A stretch of 64,000 nt of DNA from positions 1,230,501-1,294,500 of the forward strand of contig VNWV01000009.1 of the NCBI GenBank assembly GCA_009801085.1. Direction: 5' to 3'. Under the pieces are notes generated by a model. The model was not told where the DNA came from. It saw only the letters and a program-made list of their open reading frames with translations, and did no database searches. A program made the position numbers and the translations under genes. The DNA is from Lasiodiplodia sp. COLG20 (taxonomy: Eukaryota > Ascomycota > Dothideomycetes > Botryosphaeriales > Botryosphaeriaceae). Positions 10,328-21,793 of this stretch are shown here, one piece after another. Position 1 is the first letter of the stretch. Each line of letters begins with the position of its first letter.

Positions 10328-11019
10328 AAGAGCGAAAGAAAGAAGACGAACATATTTTCGATACCATGATCATGAACACTCATAATCCCGTCCTCCCCCT
10401 TCTGAGCCTTCTTCGTGTTGGGGTAAACTGCGCTTGAGGCGCCAAAGGGCGGAAAGAAAAATGGTTGGAGCTGATCCCGTGGCTTGTTTGACAGGTCATG
10501 CCTGTGGAAAAACGAAGGCAACGTAAGGAGAAGATGAATCTTTTCCCTATAGGCTCAGGAATAAAAGACGTGGGAATTGCAGTCTGGGATATTTCAAGGC
10601 TAGCTACTTGCGGAGCCTTAAGGTGCTGGTTGTTTTTGAATTTAGAAAAGATTCCCCGGCGTGTTGGAACGATGCACTTTATAGTCAGATTGCATACGCA
10701 TGGGAAGAAAACGAAAAGTGAGCAATAAATACTCGAAAATAATGCAAATCAGTAACCACCGGTGTTGCATGGCCGTGCGTGCTCGAGCCTCACAACTTAG
10801 ACACCTGACATCACACACAACAACCATGAAAGCCTCGCGATCGAGACCAGGAATAGTCCCTTGAATAAGATCATCTAAAAAGGGTATCAAATCAAAAAGG
10901 CCAAAAGGCCAACAGGCCAACGCCAAGAATCCCCACTCCGGGAAGTACCCAAGCAAACGTCTTTCTAAACTTCACTCCCTAGAAGAGAAGCCAGGAAAAA
11001 AACGAGGCACAAAAGTCTA
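10328..11019. other. convergent intergenic region LSM2/ENPP
   Basis: 3' ends of the convergent LSM2 and phosphodiesterase genes face each other here. Nothing beyond presumed 3' UTRs is visible. Confidence 0.55.
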
Positions 11020-13358
11020 TCACGAGCTCTCTCCCTTCTCCTCTTCGCCTTTATCGCCCTTGACCTTCTCCTTCACCTCCTCGATCTTGTCGCCCGCCTT
11101 GTTAGCGACGTCGACGGCCCAGCCCTTCGCCGAGTTGACCTTGTCCGTAAACCACTCCCACCAGCTCATCTTGTCCTCCTTCTCTTCCTCATCTCCCTTC
11201 TTTCCTTCGTCGTCACCCCCTTCACTCGTCTCCCCATTGCTAAGCGCGGGAGCCGTCGTGGTCGCGGCAGCGGCAGAAGAAGCAGCAGCGACCGAGGACT
11301 GCGCAGCCGTTGCCGAAGGAGGAGAAGACGGAGCAGAAGGGGTGCTGGACAGGACGTGGCCGGCCAAGGTCGTCGTCTCCGCCGGCGCAGGCGGGTCAGC
11401 GGGCGACTCCTCGGGCTCGACGTCCGAGTGCAGGCCGACGGGCTTGAGGGGCAGGCGGAGGGTGCCGTTGTTGGGGGCGGGCTCGATGCCCAGGGAATCG
11501 CAAATGATGTTGTAGAGCTGAATGTTTTCTGCCAGGACGAACGAGATTAGTACGAATATGAGGTGTTGGGTTGGCAATGTGGGGGAAAACTTACGGAACG
11601 GCTCCAACCTGCTGCCGGGCTGGTGGGGGAAGGCAGGGCCCCTGGCCAAGAAGATGGCACGCATGAGCGGGTGCTCGTGGTCGTAGCCGTGCAGGCCATG
11701 CGGCTGGTAGGCGGCGCCCGTCTGCAACCCTTGCTCGACGTCGAACTCGTCCTTGGTGACGATGGCCCAACCGGCCTTCGGCACAATCCAAAGCGGTGCA
11801 ATACGGGAGTTGCTGGCAAAGTGGTAGCGCTCCGGCATGTTGAAGTCGCGGAGGTAGACTTCGATGTTGGGGTTGTGCTCGGCTTTGAATTTGAGCTCCT
11901 GGTACAGGCGGTCGAGGTTGTCTGGGTTCTTGGGCCACAGGCCGTAGAGCGGCCAACCGTCGATGTGCTCGATCAGACTCGGGTCGATGAGGTCCTCGAG
12001 CTGGATGAGGCGCGAAATATCAGTCGTCGCCATGCCGTGGTCCGAAACAATGACGACGTTGACGATGTTGGTTAGGTTGCGGTCCTCGAGCCCCTTGAAC
12101 AGGTTGCCGAGCATGGTGTCGACGGCCGTGATGGTCCCTCTGATCTCAGTGCTGTTCGGACCGTACCTGTGGCCATCGGCATCGACGTTGGGTACGTAGG
12201 CAGCGATGAGCTGAGGGCGAGGCTGATCTCCCAGAGCATGCGGACTATCTGCGCCTGGGAGATCCAGGAACCCAAGAATTCTGTCGACCTTCACCGACAG
12301 CTTCTCCGAGCCGTTGTATTTGTCAAGATGAGCAGGCTCATACTCGCCGATGTGGGCTTCAGAGCCCGGCCACATGTGCACAGCGGTCCTGATGCCTTGG
12401 CTCTCGGCCGTCGCCCAGAGGGGATCACCGCCCCACCATTTGCTCACCATGCTGACCTCGGTGTGCGTGTAGTAGAAGTCCTGCTCAAATTCAGGGTCCC
12501 AGAAAGTGTTGCCAACAATGCCGTGGGCCTCAGGGTACAGCCCTGTAGCCAGTGTCCAGTGGTTGGGAAAGGTTACGCTGGGGAAGCTAGGGTTCATGTA
12601 CGGCGGAGAAACGCCCTGATCAATGAAGGACTGCATCGTTGGGGTGAGGTTTCGCTGGAGGAAGTCTGCGCGGAAGCCGTCGAGAGAGATGAGAATAGTG
12701 GTCGGGGCAAAGGTTGCAGAACCATTGCTCAGCATGGTTGCATAGTGCTTGGTCGGCCGCAAACCAGATGCTCTGTAGGCTGCAAAGAGCAGAATGAAGA
12801 ACAAAATGACGATGAAGACGTAGATCATGGTGCGCAGAAGAAGCGGTCTCGAGGACTGTGATTCCACGTTAGTTCCACCGTCTGTACGGAAGCCATGAAG
12901 TTACATACCCGTTTCTTCTTGCCCAGCAGGGCGCGCATCCGCTCCTCGTCAGCCTCGGAAGAGTCCCTAGACGACGCACTCGACAGCCTCCCCCCTTCTT
13001 CGGTATCATACATGAGTCCACTCTCTTCGGAACTGCGGAGGTATCGCCTGCGGTCTCGCCCGGGCTCCTTCTTGGACTTACGTCGCGCCGTCGAGGTATC
13101 GCCATCTCTCCCGCGGAATAGCCTGCCCAGGCCGCCTTTCCTTGCGCTGCCTGCAGACGAGCTGCGGGTGATCAACTTCTCGCGCTCCTCCTCCTCTTCC
13201 AGCAGCGACTGGTCCTCCCTACGGAGCTCGGCCGATGTCTTGCCCTCGTCGAAGCGGTCGTCGTCTTCGTAAGCGGTGTCGCTGTCGGAACCAGCGAGCA
13301 TCGGGTCCGTATCCTCGGGCGCGCAGCGGCCGCGTCGGCCAGAGCGAGGAGGCGCCAT
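11020..13358 (-). CDS. type II membrane nucleotide pyrophosphatase/phosphodiesterase (ENPP family)
   Basis: Exons 13358-12909, 12855-11595 and 11528-11020 give 739 aa. The first 158 residues are hydrophilic (acidic/Ser, then basic) and presumably cytosolic. One membrane anchor follows near residues 160-176 (IYVFIVILFFILLFAAY), then a lumenal or vacuolar/extracellular alkaline-phosphatase-fold domain. Catalytic signatures are ILISLDGF (metal Asp near 209), SVTFPNH (nucleophile Thr near 245), NVDADGHRYGP, VSDHGM and HGYDHEHPLMRAIF. The family cleaves phosphodiester or pyrophosphate bonds in nucleotides; the substrate is not known here. The junction TTC-C|AA-AAC restores QNIQLYN. An unusual C-terminal part of roughly 130 residues has a Ser/Ala/Thr-rich linker, an acidic patch and a charged amphipathic helix. 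A tandem upstream neighbour lies on the same strand. Confidence 0.9.
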
Positions 13359-13749
13359 GGTTGTCGGTCGGTGGAGCGAAGCGTTGATGACAGGTGGGTG
13401 TTGTGTGTAGGTACGGGTTACCGGGCCTCACATCCCTTGAGACGTTCGCGTCGCAATATTAGCCAGGCGTCCGTGTTGCCGTCGTGGCCGAAACGGTCGA
13501 TCGCCGAGAGAATGGCTCCTCCTGCGCGAGCGAGGTCTCCTGACGAGCGTAATCAGTATCTTAAATACTAGTCCTCTGTACGGATGCTGAGGTATGCGGC
13601 ACGGTTGCTCCCCGCGCCTGTGAAATGCGCCAGCGTCTGCGCCAGGCCGATCTGCCCTGACTCGTGCGCCAGACACATCTGCAGCTCGCCGATCACCCGG
13701 CCTATTTTTACAGCCAGGGTCCGCCGAACATCAACTTGTATTGCTAATA
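13359..13749. other. upstream region of the ENPP gene
   Basis: 391 bp between two minus-strand genes: promoter and 5' UTR of the phosphodiesterase plus 3' UTR of the next gene. No recognisable element. Confidence 0.5.
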
Positions 13750-15312
13750 TCACTGCTTTGGATCAGGCATCCGAACCACCACCTCCAACTTCTCCATCGG
13801 TCCGACCGTCCATTGCGCTCTTGACTTCTTCCTCCGGATCTCTAGATGGCTTTCCGCCAGTAGAACAACCCAAAGATGTGGCACCGCCTGGCCCCAACAA
13901 AACATCCAAACCACTCCTAAGCCCTTTGCTTCGTTTCCATCCGTTCCACCACGCTTCCAGTCCTTGGGAATGTTCCTCTGCAACCATACATTGCCCAAGT
14001 AGTCATGTTCTAGTAGATACTGGATCCGTGTCCAAAAGTCATGCTGACGCTTCAAGTCCCAATCTGATGTGTCAAACATCCAGCACCCACGCTCCGTGGG
14101 TTTAATCTCACGGAGGATTGACTCGGGCTTGTAATGCTTGGCTATCGAGGCTTTTTCGACATAGAGCTGAAGCATCGATGTCACCTCGCTGAACACCCGC
14201 TTGTTCCCTGAAGGTGGAGGTTTGGGGAGTAGTTGTAGAGGGAGTGAACTAAAATCGCATTCCTGAGATTTGGGGGATCCAGCGGACGCTGTCGTTTCTG
14301 AAAGGGCTGTAATCGACCTAATAGGAGTCATTGCCGCGTCTGCCTGGCGTGCATGGCTAGTAATTTGTGCACTAGTCTCGATATCAACGGAAATGTCCTG
14401 CGTGGATGGCTGAGATCCTTGTGATGTTCCCTCTTGATTTGTACCACGAGACTCGAAAATATCATGTTGCTGTCGTGCACCCTTTTCAGACACAGAATTC
14501 AGACTCTCGTTCATCCCGACAATTCCGTCAGCCATAGGTCCGGAACCACCAGGTATTCGCAAAGGTGACTCCGAATTGCTCAAGTCGTAGTCATCGGGCA
14601 GCTGTGAATTCATGCTTTCCCTTGGGGGCGTCTTGGGGGGCGGCATCCAGGTAGCAGGAATCAGCGGAGTACCCAGGCTCGCCCGAGTGTTGAATTCGGA
14701 CGAGAGACGAGGTCTCTTGCTGGTTCTCGGTGTGATTGGTGATTCAATCTCCGAGAACAGGTCAGAACCATATGACGACGTGTCAATGTGGTCTTCGAGC
14801 GCGGACAGGGCCTTCTGCGTATCTTCGATGTATAGCAGCTGTGGAGTGCTTCTACCAGTACTTGCCTTTGGCTGACCTGATGCAGAACGTTTGGCAGACG
14901 ATTGTTGCTGGCGAAGCCATCGTTTCTCAAGCTCGTAGAGTTGGTGAACAGGCGATGGGGAGGCGGATGTGCTCATGAAGCTCCCAAAGTCTGGTGCTTG
15001 AGCAAGGGCCTCAGGTTTCTTGCCTTTGGCTGCAGACTTTCTTGAGGCAGGAACAATCTGCGCGGGCTCCACAAAGCCAGCGGCGGCCGGAGTGGCGGCA
15101 ACCGGGTTTACTTCGCTGCAAAGCAGGTTACGACTGTGGGCTGCTTTAGAGCGTTCCGGAGTCCTAGGAGCTCGGCGATGGTCACCTTGGTTCACGTAGC
15201 TGTCGATGGTATTTGCAGGCTCAAAGTCGTCATAGGCTTCGGCGAGCCTCCTGTATCGCTCGTCAACTTTGCCAGAGGCGGGCGCAGAGAGATGGACTAG
15301 GATTTCTTTCAT
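13750..15312 (-). CDS. uncharacterised fungal protein, 520 aa
   Basis: A single uninterrupted exon. I do not recognise the family. ATG 15312 begins MKEILVHLSAPASGKVDERY; the frame continues two codons upstream only to a TTG. About residues 45-370 look disordered, rich in Ser/Pro/Thr with TP and SP sites and a short basic patch (TSKRPRL, possible nuclear signal). The last 150 residues are denser in aromatic residues and likely folded, with GCWMFDTSDWDLKRQHDFW and LGNVWLQRNIPKDW. The well-formed N- and C-terminal blocks suggest a conserved protein with a variable middle. It is divergent from eIF3d, sharing a promoter of about 305 bp. Confidence 0.75.
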   Translation of the reverse strand: MKEILVHLSAPASGKVDERYRRLAEAYDDFEPANTIDSYVNQGDHRRAPRTPERSKAAHSRNLLCSEVNPVAATPAAAGFVEPAQIVPASRKSAAKGKKPEALAQAPDFGSFMSTSASPSPVHQLYELEKRWLRQQQSSAKRSASGQPKASTGRSTPQLLYIEDTQKALSALEDHIDTSSYGSDLFSEIESPITPRTSKRPRLSSEFNTRASLGTPLIPATWMPPPKTPPRESMNSQLPDDYDLSNSESPLRIPGGSGPMADGIVGMNESLNSVSEKGARQQHDIFESRGTNQEGTSQGSQPSTQDISVDIETSAQITSHARQADAAMTPIRSITALSETTASAGSPKSQECDFSSLPLQLLPKPPPSGNKRVFSEVTSMLQLYVEKASIAKHYKPESILREIKPTERGCWMFDTSDWDLKRQHDFWTRIQYLLEHDYLGNVWLQRNIPKDWKRGGTDGNEAKGLGVVWMFCWGQAVPHLWVVLLAESHLEIRRKKSRAQWTVGPMEKLEVVVRMPDPKQ

Positions 15313-15617
15313 ATCCAATATCGTCGGAGGTAGGCCTGGAGGAAGCAGAGAGGTCCATGATTCCGGGGAGGTAAAGGCCTGGCTCAGGACAGGTACATAG
15401 ATGGCTACGTGTTAAGGTATAGCTGGCGAGAGCCTGTGATGGAACACGTGCACAGGCGACGAAGCGACGGGTGTTGATTGTTGTAGTTTGGACTGAGAGC
15501 GGCAGGGTCTTCGCCTCCACCGCCCGCATCGCTTAGTCAAAAACGCCAAGATATTAAAATTCCGGCGTTGACGCACTTCTGGCCCGCGAGACATCACCAT
15601 CCAACCCCACAGCAATC
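15313..15617. promoter_or_regulatory. shared divergent promoter (520-aa gene / eIF3d)
   Basis: 305 bp separate the two ATGs, so both genes must be driven from this interval. CCAAT appears near 15599. No TATA box stands out. Confidence 0.5.
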
Positions 15618-17458
15618 ATGGCGCCTGCTTCGCTCCTCGACCTCGTGTCGGCTCTGCCCGCCACCGACAGCTGGGGTCCCGCCACCTCCAGCGAGACGAT
15701 GCTGGATGGCGTTCCCTACGCGCCCTACTCGAAGGCCGACCGCCTAGGCCGCATGGCCGATTGGACTGATGGCAAGGACCGTGACGGACGCGGCGGTCGC
15801 CAGCAGTATGGTGGCAGGAACTACCGTGGTATGTGTCTCGCTCGGCTTGCACGCCTTGCCGCGCGCTTTGTTACTCGAGCTTATTCTAACCCACAATCAA
15901 GACCAGCAGGTCTACGGCGCCTCCCAGGCGAACAACCCCTTCGCCATCCAGGTTGCCGAGGAAGAGGCCACTTTCTCCGTCGTCGACAACACCCGCACTT
16001 CTACGAGGACCCGGGGTTTCGGCCGCGGTGGTGGCACCGTTTTCCGCGGCCGTGGCCAGCGCGGTGGACCTGCCCAGCGCGGCGGCAGAGGCACATTCCA
16101 GCGTGTCGGTGGAAGGCAGCAGCAGGGCGGCTATGATAACCGCGGCCAGCGCGGCGGTCGCGGTGGTAGGCGCTTCGGCTGGAGGGACGACAAGCCCCAG
16201 CGCAACAGGGACGCCTCTGTCCAGGTCAAGCCGGACTGGGCTGTCCTCGAGGAGATTGACTTCTCCCGCCTTGCGAAGCTCAACCTCGAGACCCCCGACG
16301 GTGAGGACCTCGACAGCTACGGCTTCCTCTACTACTACGACCGCTCCTACGACAAGGCTCCCGGCGCAAAGACTTCGGAGAGGAAGCTCCAGGTGCTTGA
16401 CCGTGCCGCTTACAACGTCACGACTTCGAGCGATCCCATCATCCAGGAGCTTTCCGAGAAGGATGAGGCTACCATCTTCGCCACCGACAACATCCTGTCC
16501 ATGCTCATGTGCGCACCGAAGTCGGTCTACCCCTGGGATTTGGTCATCACCCGTCGCCGCAACCAGGTCTTCATCGACAAGCGGGATACCTCTACCATTG
16601 ACATGGTCACGGTCAACGAGAATGCCATGGATGCGCCTCTCGAGACGTCGGAAGGCAACAAGGACACGATCAACAACCCCAATGCCTTGATGCTGGAGGC
16701 TACCCACATCAACAACGTCTTCCCTCTCCAGGTCGTCCAGGAGGGCACCAAGAAGGATATGGCTCACGCTCACCCCTTCTACAACGAGGAAGAGGAGTCG
16801 GCTCCCCCGGCGTCCAAGTCTTACAGGTACCGCCGCTTCGACCTGTCGCTGAACAATGATGAGGAGCCTCTCCACCTCGTTGTCAGGACGGAGCTTGATG
16901 CCGCTGTGAAGAACAACATCAGCGGCGAGGACCAGTACCTGACCATCAAGGCCCTGAACGAGTTCGACAACAAGGCCCAGGGCTCCGGTGGCGCCCTTGA
17001 CTGGCGCACCAAGCTGGCCAGCCAGAGGGGTGCTGTTCTTGCCACTGAGATGAAGAACAACAGCTGCAAGCTCGCTCGCTGGACCGTCCAGTCTATCCTC
17101 GCGAAGGCCGACTCTATGAAGCTTGGGTAAGAGTGCTCCAGCCAAGTGAAAAGACTAAAGTGCTAACAGTCGCAGTTTCGTGTCCCGTACCAACCCCAAG
17201 AACAACAATGACCACGTCATTCTCGGCGTCCTCAGCGCTAAGCCGCGTGAGTTCGCCGCCCAGATGGCACTCAACCTGTCCAACGGCTGGGGTATCGTCC
17301 GTACCATTGCGGATATGTGCCTGAAGATGCCCGAGGGCAAGTACGTCCTTGTCAAGGACCCCAACAAGCCTGTTCTCCGCCTCTACCAGGTGCCGGATAA
17401 CACGTTTGAGGAGGAGGCTGAGGACGGTGCGGTTCCGGAGCAGGACGATGAGGAGTAA
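15618..17458 (+). CDS. eIF3d: translation initiation factor eIF3 subunit D
   Basis: Exons 15618-15828, 15902-17126 and 17176-17458 encode 572 aa, normal for the family. The N terminus has GWxP-like DSWGPATS and [16 protein letters not shown], characteristic of eIF3d. A long Arg/Gly-rich segment (about residues 95-165, many RGG/RGR units) likely binds RNA. The C-terminal two thirds form the cap-binding domain, with [17 protein letters not shown], LKGFDxx-type blocks replaced by fungal forms, and [20 protein letters not shown] near the end. eIF3d joins the eIF3 complex at the 40S mRNA exit and can bind caps of selected mRNAs. Intron junctions restore D-Q-Q-V-Y and G-F-V-S-R exactly. The tail is acidic. 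Confidence 0.95.
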
Positions 17459-18017
17459 GAGTGATATCACAGTAATCCCGGGATGAAGGCATGATTTGTG
17501 CTTTATTTACGAACAGGATGGTTATGGGAGCAGTGTCGGGCTTTGGGTTAGCTCGGCGAAACAAAAGCAATGAAGACGTTCAATCACACACGATCCTCTT
17601 GTCCAACGGCGAATAGGCAATTTCAGATCTAGAGCAGTTCAGAGACACTTGCTCGGCTCCGCAATTGGCTAGGTGGCAGAGAGAAACTAACTTTACTTGG
17701 GATGTTGATTGTCAAAGATGCAACTAATCATGTGTGTAGGGATACAAATGGCTGTTGATACGTCATGCGATGCGATAACCGCCGATAAGCTCTTTACTTC
17801 CACGGAGATGTTGTGTTCAGAGCTCCCCACAGTCAAGGAATCGTCAATTTGCATCTGACCACCGCCGGCGGCGCCAGCGTGCTGGCTGCTGTTTCTGAGT
17901 TCTGATCTCCACGGATTTGGTCGTTTTTATGCCCCATCGCCAAACTCTCTCACATCAGTCACGCTTGGACACAGACGGTGGGTCATTTTCTATCTTTCCC
18001 ACCAGAGAATATATTCC
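17459..18017. other. intergenic, 3' of eIF3d
   Basis: eIF3d 3' UTR and the region upstream of the dehydrogenase pseudogene. Nothing else is seen. Confidence 0.5.
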
Positions 18018-19403
18018 ATGTCGTCTTCGTCCATCCCCCAGCCCATGCTTAACGACACGCTCATGGATTCGGAGCATTTTTCGCCGTACCGGGCGGACGG
18101 AAAGCTGGTATGATATGTCCACCCAGCCTCAACTTCCGCAGGCCATATGGACTACTTACGGGCTCTCGTGTATCCTCCACACAGTACGGCTTCGTCTGCG
18201 TCGTGACAGGCGCAACGCAACCCATTGGCCGAGCAATTGTGCACGAACTGGCTGGTGAGAGCTTTGCTAGTATACCCTTCGCATCTACCGATCAGTTAAA
18301 CTGACCGGATGTGTATACAGCCCACGGTGCAGCCTGCATTTACGGTATGCATTCCTTATACAAACCATCTGCCTTCCCCCCTCGGACTCTCCAGCGCCGC
18401 GCGCCCCGCTGACACGAGTGGCCGCGATGTGACTTGAAGTCTGTTCCTCGGAACCCGACGGGCACCCGGCCTACGCCTCGCTCGCGACCTCGGTCAAGGA
18501 GGACGCGCAGCAGCGCGGCACCAAGGTGATCGCCTACCCGTACGCGCAGCCGGCGACCGAGGAGTCGACGCTCTCGCTCATCGACGACGTCCTGGACACG
18601 TGCGGGCGGCTGGACGTGTGGGTGGCGTCGTCCGGGCTGCTGGGCCCGCCGTCGGTCGCCGACACGGGGCCCGACGACCTGCGCATGTGCTTCGAGGCCA
18701 ACGCCATGGCGCCCTTCTGGGCCCTCAAGCACGCCCCGCCCGCCATGCTGAAGACGAACGTCGTCGTCGTCGTCGTGGACGGCGGCGCCAAGGGGGGGAG
18801 GTACGACGGCGCGGTGCCTGGCAAGGAGGTGCCCTGGGGCAGCATTATTGTCGTGGTGAGCAGCGTGGCCAGCACGTACGGTGGGTGCTAGGGCCCGTGT
18901 TTTACCATGAGCAGCCACGCGGCCTTGGGAGTGGTCAGGGCCGGCGTAGCGAGCTTAAAGGGTGAGTTTACTAGCGTGCTTCGCGGTGGGGGGACGGGAT
19001 GTTAACGGTTGAGGGGTGTAGGAACGGGCGTGAGGATCAATTGCGTCTCTCCCGGTCAGATTGATATGGGCATCGACCTGAAGGGCTTCGATATGCGCGG
19101 CATGAGCTCCCAGCAGCTGCCGCCGTCGAGTCTGCAGACGGAGAGGGTGAGTGCCATGTCCGAGGTTTTGGGGCTTTGGGGCTGATTAGCGTGTTTTTTT
19201 CCTTGCAGGCGCAGAAGGGCCATATTGGTCTTGAGCGTGCTGGGCTGCCGCAGGAGATTGCCAAGGTTGTCGGTTTCTTGGCTAGCGGGTTTAGCAGCTA
19301 AATCACTGGCTCAAACTTGGTGGTTGATGGTGGTGCAACGTATGTGGATCCTTTCATCAATCATCGGGGGAGCGAAGCTACTGGCTATCCGGCAGGACGA
19401 TGA
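18018..19403 (+). pseudogene. short-chain dehydrogenase/reductase with two in-frame stops
   Basis: Six exons with intact splice sites (18018-18107, 18185-18254, 18321-18344, 18440-18961, 19022-19146, 19209-19403) rebuild a classical SDR. It has a Rossmann start YGFVCVVTGATQPIGRAIV, an NAG-like segment WVASSGLLGPPSV, IIVVVSSVAS, and RINCVSPGQIDMG. Two nonsense codons break it. TAG 18889-18891 lies just before the catalytic segment. TAA 19299-19301 sits inside GFSS-stop-ITGSNLVVDGG, where a Tyr is usual. The YxxxK segment reads FTMSS, lacking both catalytic residues, although the Lys loss could be ancestral. Frame is otherwise open across both stops, so inactivation looks recent. Substrate unknown. 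Exon 3 is only 24 nt. Confidence 0.82.
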
Positions 19404-21793
19404 ATCCACTGACCGTGCCAATTTGAGGCATCAACACCAACGAAAAACAAATTTGGTTGGCATGTACACAAAGTAGATATATCAACTATCAAGCTACTTT
19501 GGCAATTTGCTCTCTTATGTCTATTTCATCAACTACTGTATCTGAATGACAAGCTCTATCGTCCTTGTTTTTTTTTTTTTTTTTTTCGCTTTTAAAAAAA
19601 TGAGAGAAGGTAGAGCACTCCCCTTTACTTATTTCTCACGGTCAGCAGTTCATGTAATTCCATGTTGGATACGTATGAAAGGCCTGCTGGTTACCAAAGA
19701 CGGAAAGCCGAGGTTTACTCATGTTCCACAGGCGCTATGTTAGTCGCAAGCGATTATTGGGAAGCTTGTCTTGTGAGAGTAAGCACACAACCAGTGGAAC
19801 ACCCCGCAGCCATCACTCAAGCTTATTCCTCTGTCAGCTGATTTTCAGCAGTAAATCTTTTCTAACAGAACCATGGAAACTCGAAGTCAACATATCAGCA
19901 CTTACCCGTCAAGCGTAACAAATCCGGAGGATTCGACTACGCGTAGCAGGAACTTGTGCGTGCTCATGAGACTAGGATCCTCAAGCTCTACGGGGCCGCG
20001 ATCATGAATCACTTCACTGCATGGACCTGGTCGATTACAACCTCAGCGCCGAGGATTTGCTCATCCGATTCCCGTTGTGATTATTTTTATCCATGATGAT
20101 TTCGATCTGCTTGTCTCGTGCGACGAGAACCCTAGCACCTAAGTTCCACACTAGTCAAAACAGCAGCAATCACATTCACATTCCAACCAACGTAAGGCAT
20201 TGCCATGTGGATTGGATTCTCAGGCATGCCCAGTCAGAGCAGCTGATCTAAGGCCAACTCATCGTTTGCGCCTTGAGATGGTGTGTTCATTCTCATCGAA
20301 CCGCAAAAATTGTTGAACGAAGAGCTGCAAATTGTGCATAGAAAATCTTTGGTTCATACTCTATTTTCTCCCCTTTGATCAGCGCTCTTCTAACTCTCCC
20401 TTTCTTAGTCAACACTATTGTTTTCCCTTGATGATGAATCTCAAAAGGGAATCTATCAGCCAAGGGGAAAAGGAAAGGAGATTGAAACTGCGCGAGAGGG
20501 ACCAAGGTAGAGAGAATTGACCAAGACATCAACGATTATTCGTGAGGATAATGGGCACCAGAGACAATGATACTCTGTTGTTAGGGGGTTAGGTTGTTGG
20601 TGGAGCGGGGAAAGGGAACTGTCTCTCATCACACCGCAAACCGTTTGCAGATCCCTTCTTCTCTTTCTCCACTTGCATCGGGGTCCGTCCCGCCCGGCCC
20701 CGCTGCCCTATTGTATCGGTGAGAGTGATAAGAAGCACGGAAGCTATAATATCAGTGGGGGGTTGCGCACAGGGACTAATCCACCGAGGAAACGAAGAGG
20801 CATGGATCAACAGGACCGGTGTGAAACTACGAAAGCTTGGGTGCAAAGCTTGTTTTTCTTCCTTAAGTGTACACGTGCGTTACAATGCGTGAAGAAACAT
20901 CATCCATGGACGAATCTTGAGATGCACTCGTCGCATATTCGATCCTATTTCACCACTCCATTGTTTTTCGACTGTTGAACGCTACATCGCTCGATAATGA
21001 TACAGAATTGTCCTACGGCGATCGTTATGAAGCCCCCTTCAACAACCATCTCTGGCACCAACATAATTTAGTTGGATTCCCACCCACTCACAAAGCATAC
21101 ACAGTCCGCCTTGCTACAATAATCAATGCCAAAACCAACCAATCCAATCTTGGTGCAGTCGTGCATGGGTATTCCAACACCATTAGGGCGATGATTAGGC
21201 CCACGGGTCGCGACTCAAGGGTCCAGTATGCCCCTGCGCCATGGTACGCCGCGGCGCGCCATACCTGTCAAGTCTCTCATTTATCGCGTGGCTGTTTGAT
21301 GGCGCCACGCGAAGCCACTATCCGTCTCCTGCAACCTTTTGTGAAACACAGGCACGGCTTGAAATATCCCCTTCCGGACATACATGTCTCGGAGAAGCAG
21401 AATCTCTCCGAGGCCGACGCCTGTGTTTCCGAGACACCAATTTGTTTGTTGGGGTAAAACGGCAGTTGTGTTTCGGTTGGGTCGATATGTTTCGAATACA
21501 TGTTGGGAGACTGTTTTGCTGCTCCGTGGTACCATGCCGAATCGGGAAGTCGCCGTTCCGGAGAACTGTGGCTCCAGCCAAGCAGGTCCCCAGGGAGGAA
21601 AAGCAAAGAGGGATGAAGAAGTGAAAAAGCAAGCGTAATCGTGCGGAGAGACTGTCGTCTCGGCTAAAGGGTATCGTCGTCGAAAGTGAAAGTCGACGGA
21701 TCAAGGCGGTCCCCGAACCAGGTCCCACAAAACATTCGACGGCATCAAAACCATAATACAGTCCTTCTCTTTTTCGTTACATCAGTCCGGTTT
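19404..21793. other. intergenic, no supported gene
   Basis: About 2.4 kb. It contains a 19-base T run (19568-19586) and overlapping short frames on both strands around 20.97-21.7 kb that resemble no protein. I see no exon set with matching splice sites. Confidence 0.5.

Noticed and set aside
15886..17145. 419-codon open frame on the minus strand
   Set aside because: It is exactly antisense to eIF3d exon 2; the eIF3d identity is clear and the antisense product is Val/Leu/Gly-rich mirror coding.
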